Assembly: GCA_949825025.1 (NCBI GenBank)
Contig: OX463785.1
Coordinates: 18,229,971-18,293,970, forward strand
Length of the DNA: 64,000 nucleotides
Direction: 5' to 3'
DNA from: Siphlonurus alternatus
Lineage: Eukaryota > Arthropoda > Insecta > Ephemeroptera > Siphlonuridae
Shown: piece by piece, positions 58,611 through 64,000 of the stretch
Numbering within the stretch: position 1 is the stretch's first letter
How the letters are laid out: each line of letters begins with the position of its first letter
Position numbers and translations under genes: made by a program
The notes under the pieces: generated by a model
What the model saw: only the letters and a program-made list of their open reading frames with translations
What the model was told of the DNA's origin: nothing
Database searches by the model: none

Positions 58611-61600
58611 CTAGGGTCCAATTACATGACGTCAGGTGTTTTCAGCATGATCTAGCTAAAATTAGAAGTTTTGGTTTTGTCAAGTTTTGCCGATTTCACT
58701 GTTTGAAGTTTAAGGCCTCAAAATCCGGCTTTTTTGTTTGTGATTGAATCTTCAAAAGTTCTTCATTTTCAAACTCCCAGGGTCCAATTACAAGACGTCA
58801 GGTGTTTTCAGCATGATCAAGCTAAAATTAGAAGTTTTGGTTTTGTCAAGTTTCGCCGTTTTCACTGTTTTGAAGTTTAGGGCCTCAAAATCCGGCTTTT
58901 TTGTTTGTGATTGAATCTTCAAAATTCCTTCATTTTTGAACTAATAGGGTCCAATTACATGACGTCAGGTGTTTTCAGCATGATCGAGCTAAAATTAGAA
59001 GTTTTGGTTTTGTCATGTTTTGCCGTTTTCACTGTTTTGAAGTTTAAGGCCTCAAAATCCGGCTTTTTTGTTTGTAATTGAATCTTCAAAATTCCTTCAT
59101 ATTCAAACTCCTAGGGTAAAATTACATGACATCAGGTGTTTTCAGCATGATTGAGCTAAAATTATAAGTTTTGGTTTTGTCAAGTTTTGCCGTGTTCACT
59201 GTTTTGAAGTTTAAGGCCTCAAAATCCGGCTTTTTTGTTTGTAATTATCTTCAAAATTCCTTCATATTCAAACTCCTAGGGTCCATTTATATGACGTCAG
59301 GTGTTTTCAGTATGATTGAGCTAAAATTAGAAGTTTTGGTTCTGTCAAGTTTTGCCGTTTTCACTGTTTTGAAGTTTAAGGCCTCAAAATCCGGCTTTTT
59401 TGTTTGTTGTTGAATCTTCAAAATTCCTTCATTTTTGAACTAATAGGGTCCAATTACATGACGTCAGGTGTTTTCAGCATGATCGAGCTAAAATTAGAAG
59501 TTTTGGTGTTGTCAAGTTTCGCCGTGTTCACTGTTTTGAAGTTTAAGGCCTCAAAATCCGGCTTTTTTGTTTGTAATTGAATCTTCAAAATTCCTTCAGA
59601 TTCAAACTCCTAGGGTAAAATTACATGACATCAGGTGTTTTCAGCATGATTGAGCTAAAATTATAAGTTTTGGTTTTGTCAAGTTTTGCCGTGTTCACTG
59701 TTTTGAAGTTTAAGGCCTCAAAATCCGGCTTTTTTGTTTGTGATTGAATCTTCAAAATTCCTTCATATTCATACTCCTAGGGTAAAATTATATGAAATCA
59801 GGTGTTTACAGCATGATTGAGCTAAAATTAGAAGTTTTGGTTTTGTCAAGTTTTGCCGTGTTCACTGTTTTGAAGTTTAAGGCCTCAAAATCCGGCATTT
59901 TTGTTTGTGATTGAATCTTCAAAATTCCTTCATATTCAAACTCCTAGGGTCCAATCATATGACGTCAGGTGTTTTCAGTATGATTGAGCTAAAATTAGAA
60001 GTTTTGGTTCTCTCAAGTTTTGCCGTTTTCACTGTTTTGAAGTTTAAGGCCTCAAAATCCGGCTTTTTTGTTTGTTATTAAATCATCAAAATTCCTTCAT
60101 TTTTGAACTAATAGGGTCCAATTACATGACGTCAGGTGTTTTCAGCATGATCGAGCTAAAATTAGAAGTTTTGGTTTTGTCAAGTTTCACCGTTTTCACT
60201 GTTTTGATGTTTAAGGCCTCAAAATCCGGCTTTTTTGTTTGTTATTGAATCTTCAAAATTCCTTAACTTTTGAACTAATAGGGTCCAATTACATGACGTC
60301 AGGTGTTTTCAGCATGATCTAGTTAAAATTAGAAGTTTTGGTTTTGTCAAGTTTTGCCGATTTCACTGTTTGAAGTTTAAGGCCTCAAAATCCGGCTTTT
60401 TTGTTTGTGATTGAATCTTCAAAAGTCCTTCATTTTCAAACTCCCAGGGTCCAATTACATGACGTCAGGTGTTTTCAGCATGATCGAGCTAAAATTAGAA
60501 GTTTTGGTTTTGTCAAGTTTCGCCGTTTTCACTGTTTTGAAGTTTAAGGCCTCAAAATCCGGCTTTTTTGTTTGTTATTGAATCTTCAAAATTCCTTAAC
60601 TTTTGAACTAATAGGGTCCAATTACATGACGTCAGGTGTTTTCAGCATGATCGAGCTAAAATTAGAAGTTTTGGTTTTGTCAAGTTTTTCCGTTTTCACT
60701 GTTTTGAAGTTTAAGGCCTCAAAATCCGGCTTTTTTGTTTGTAATTGAATCTTCAAAATTCATTCATATTCAAACTCCTAGGGTAAAATTACATGACATC
60801 AGGTGTTTTCAGCATGATTGAGCTAAAATTATAAGTTTTGGTTTTGTCAAGTTTTGCCGTTTTCACTGTTTTGAAGTTTAAGGCCTCAAAATCCGGCTTT
60901 TTTGTTTGTTGTTGAATCTTCAAAATTCCTTCATTTTTGAACTAATAGGGTCCAATTACATGACGTCAGGTGTTTTCAGCATGATCGAGCTAAAATTAGA
61001 AGTTTTGGTTTTGTCAAGTTTTGCCGATTTCACTGTTTGAAGTTTAAGGCCTCAAAATCCGGCTTTTTTGTTTGTGATTGAATCTTCAAAATTCCTTCAT
61101 TTTCAAACTCCCAGGGTCCAATTACATGACGTCAGGTGTTTTCAGCATGATCGAGCTAAAATTAGAAGTTTTGGTTTTGTCAAGTTTCGCCGTTTTCACT
61201 GTTTTGAAGTTTAAGGCCTCAAAATCCGGCTTTTTTGTTTGTTATTGAATCTTCAAAATTCCTTAACTTTTGAACTAATAGGGTCCAATTACATGACGTC
61301 AGGTGTTTTCAGCATGATCGAGCTAAAATTAGAAGTTTTGTTTTTGTCAAGTTTTTCCGTTTTCACTGTTTTGAAGTTTAAGGCCTCAAAATCCGGCTTT
61401 TTTGTTTGTAATTGAATCTTCAAAATTCATTCATATTCAAACTCCTAGGGTAAAATTACATGACATCAGGTGTTTTCAGCATGATTGAGCTAAAATTATA
61501 AGTTTTGGTTTTGTCAAGTTTTGCCGTTTTCACTGTTTTGAAGTTTAAGGCCTCAAAATCCGGCTTTTTTGTTTGTTGTTGAATCTTCAAAATTCCTTCA

Positions 61601-64000
61601 TTTTTGAACTAATAGGGTCCAATTACATGACGTCAGGTGTTTTCAGCATGATCGAGCTACAATTAGAAGTTTTGGTTTTGTCAAGTTTCGCCGTTTTCAC
61701 TGTTTTGAAGTTTAAGGCCTCAAAATCCGGCTTTTTTGTTTGTAATTGAATCTTCAAAATTCCTTCAGATTCAAACTCCTAGGGTAAAATTATATGAAAT
61801 CAGGTGTTTACAGCATGATTGAGCTAAAATTAGAAGTTTTGGTTTTGTCAAGTTTTGCCGTGTTCACTGTTTTGAAGTTTAAGGCCTCAAAATCCGGCAT
61901 TTTTGTTTGTGATTGAATCTTCAAAATTCCTTCATATTCAAACTCCTAGGGTCCAATTATATGACGTCAGGTGTTTTCAGTATGATTGAGCTAAAATTAG
62001 AAGTTTTGGTTCTGTCAAGTTTTGCCGTTTTCACTGTTTTGAAGTTTAAGGCCTCAAAATCCGGCTTTTTTGTTTGTTATTAAATCATCAAAATTCCTTC
62101 ATTTTTGAACTAATAGGGTCCAATTACATGACGTCAGGTGTTTTCAGCATGATCGAGCTAAAATTAGAAGTTTTGGTTTTGTCAAGTTTCACCGTTTTCA
62201 CTGTTTTGATGTTTAAGGCCTCAAAATCCGTCTTTTTTGTTTGTTATTGAATCTTCAAAATTCCTTAACTTTTGAACTAATAGGGTCCAATTACATGACG
62301 TCAGGTGTTTTCAGCATGATCTAGTTAAAATTAGAAGTTTTGGTTTTGTCAAGTTTTGCCGTGTTCACTGTTTGAAGTTTAAGGCCTCAAAATCCGGCTT
62401 TTTTGTTTGTGATTGAATCTTCAAAATTCCTTCATTTTCAAACTCCCAGGGTCCAATTACATGACGTCAGGTGTTTTCAGCATGATCGAGCTAAAATTAG
62501 AAGTTTTGGTTTTGTCAAGTTTCGCCGTTTTCACTGTTTTGAAGTTTAAGGCCTCAAAATCCGGCTTTTTTGTTTGTTATTGAATCTTCAAAATTCCTTA
62601 ACTTTTGAACTAATAGGGTCCAATTACATTACGTCAGGTGTTTTCAGCATGATCGAGCTAAAATTAGAAGTTTTGGTTTTGTCAAGTTTTTCCGTTTTCA
62701 CTGTTTTGAAGTTTAAGGCCTCAAAATCCGGCTTTTTTGTTTGTAATTGAATCTTCAAAATTCATTCATATTCAAACTCCTAGGGTAAAATTACATGACA
62801 TCAGGTGTTTTCAGCATGATTGAGCTAAAATTATAAGTTTTGGTTTTGTCAAGTTTTGCCGTTTTCACTGTTTTGAGGTTTAAGGCCTCAAAATCCGGCT
62901 TTTTTGTTTGTTGTTGAATCTTCAAAATTCCTTCATTTTTGAACTAATAGGGTCCAATTACATGACGTCAGGTGTTTTCAGCATGATCGAGCTAAAATTA
63001 GAAGTTTTGGTTTTGTCAAGTTTCGCCGTTTTCACTGTTTTGAAGTTTAAGGCCTCAAAATCCGGCTTTTTTGTTTGTAATTGAATCTTCAAAATTCCTT
63101 CAGATTCAAACTCCTAGGGTAAAATTACATGACATCAGGTGTTTTCAGCATGATTGAGCTAAAATTATAAGTTTTGGTTTTGTCAAGTTTTGCCGTGTTC
63201 ACTGTTTTGCAGTTTAAGGCCTCAAAATCCGGCTTTTTTGTTTGTGATTGAATCTTCAAAATTCCTTCATATTCATACTCCTAGGGTAAAATTATATGAA
63301 ATCAGGTGTTTACAGCATGATTGAGCTAAAATTAGAAGTTTTGGTTTTGTCAAGTTTTGCCGTGTTCACTGTTTTGAAGTTTAAGGCCTCAAAATCCGGC
63401 TTTTTTGTTTGTGATTGAATCTTCAAAATTCCTTCATATTCAAACTCCTAGGGTCCAATCATATGACGTCAGGTGTTTTCAGTATGATTGAGCTAAAATT
63501 AGAAGTTTTGGTTCTGTCAAGTTTTGCCGTTTTCACTGTTTTGAAGTTTAAGGCCTCAAAATCCGGCTTTTTTGTTTGTTATTAAATCATCAAAATTCCT
63601 TCATTTTTGAACTAATAGGGTCCAATTACATGACATCAGGTGTTTTCAGCATGATCGAGCTAAAATTAGAAGTTTTGGTTTTGTCAAGTTTCACCGTTTT
63701 CACTGTTTTGATGTTTAAGGCCTCAAAATCCGGCTTTTTTGTTTATTATTGAATCTTCAAAATTCCTTAACTTTTGAACTAATAGGGTCCAATTACATGA
63801 CGTCAGGTGTTTTCAGCATGATCTAGTTAAAATTAGAAGTTTTGGTTTTGTCAAGTTTTGCCGATTTCACTGTTTGAAGTTTAAGGCCTCAAAATCCGGC
63901 TTTTTTGTTTGTGATTGAATCTTCAAAAGTCCTTCATTTTCAAACTCCCAGGGTCCAATTACATGACGTCAGGTGTTTTCAGCATGATCGAGCTAAAATT
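58611..64000 (+). repeat. 167-bp satellite array with higher-order structure (runs off the window)
   Basis: Thirty-two monomers are counted by the AAGGCCTCAAAATCCGG block (first GGCC at 58714, last at 63885); spacing is 167 bp, with rare 165- or 166-bp units. Each monomer also has TGACGTCAGGTGTTTTCAGC or a variant, GAGCTAAAATTAGAAGTTTT and CTTTTTTGTTTGT. Variant bases recur in order: the GTTATTAAATCATC monomer appears at GGCC 60048, 62050 and 63552, giving units of 12 monomers (2002 bp) and 9 monomers (1502 bp). The unit length is not a multiple of three and stops occur, so it is not coding. The array starts abruptly at the inverted-repeat element on its left and continues past 64000. Confidence 0.95.

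Noticed and set aside
59171..59413. 80-codon repeat protein in the satellite
   Set aside because: A chance opening caused by a 2-bp deletion in one monomer; other monomers have stops and the 167-bp period breaks the frame.
58611..64000. CRISPR-like array
   Set aside because: The whole 167-bp unit is repeated with no unique spacers, and the context is an animal genome.

Overview
This is an AT-rich animal nuclear window with spliced protein genes, GT-AG introns, many foldback transposons, microsatellites and a long satellite array. A Rough-type homeobox gene, a family best known from protostomes and absent from vertebrates, plus dense MITEs and medium-length introns suggest an invertebrate, probably a protostome. 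I cannot name the species.

Layout: (1) 1032-12806, plus: ro, a three-exon Rough-class homeobox gene (237 aa) with two long introns holding compact islands that look like enhancers. (2) 12833-18807: gene-free, with MITEs and a broken non-LTR retrotransposon tail. (3) 18808-27417, minus: eIF3L, 11 coding exons, 563 aa, complete. (4) 27830-31061, plus: ABHD11, 6 coding exons, 320 aa, complete. It starts head to head with eIF3L over a 412-bp spacer, and its last intron holds a full-length non-autonomous hAT element. (5) 32754-41531, minus: VPS33A, 12 coding exons, 609 aa, complete. It is tail to tail with ABHD11 and carries a 5'-truncated non-LTR retrotransposon in its last intron. (6) 41888-45475, plus: the first two small coding exons of a gene whose N-terminus resembles SGSM1/2 (RUN-TBC proteins), head to head with VPS33A. 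Its later exons are not in view. (7) 45476-56418: probably intron, with MITEs, palindromes, a retrotransposon tail and two possible regulatory islands (RFX X-box plus CRE; CRE plus octamer). (8) 56419-58610: a large terminal-inverted-repeat element with a duplicated left arm. (9) 58611-64000 and beyond: a 167-bp satellite in higher-order units of 9 and 12 monomers.

All exon junctions in the four complete genes were checked for GT/AG sites and reading phase, and each CDS length is a multiple of three. The genes serve unrelated cell functions: a developmental transcription factor, translation initiation, a mitochondrial hydrolase, and HOPS/CORVET membrane fusion. VPS33A and the SGSM-like gene both relate to Rab-directed trafficking and share one spacer. 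The most unusual features are the higher-order satellite, its abrupt junction with an inverted-repeat transposon, and the recurrence of the CRE palindrome TGACGTCA in the satellite and in several unrelated foldback families.
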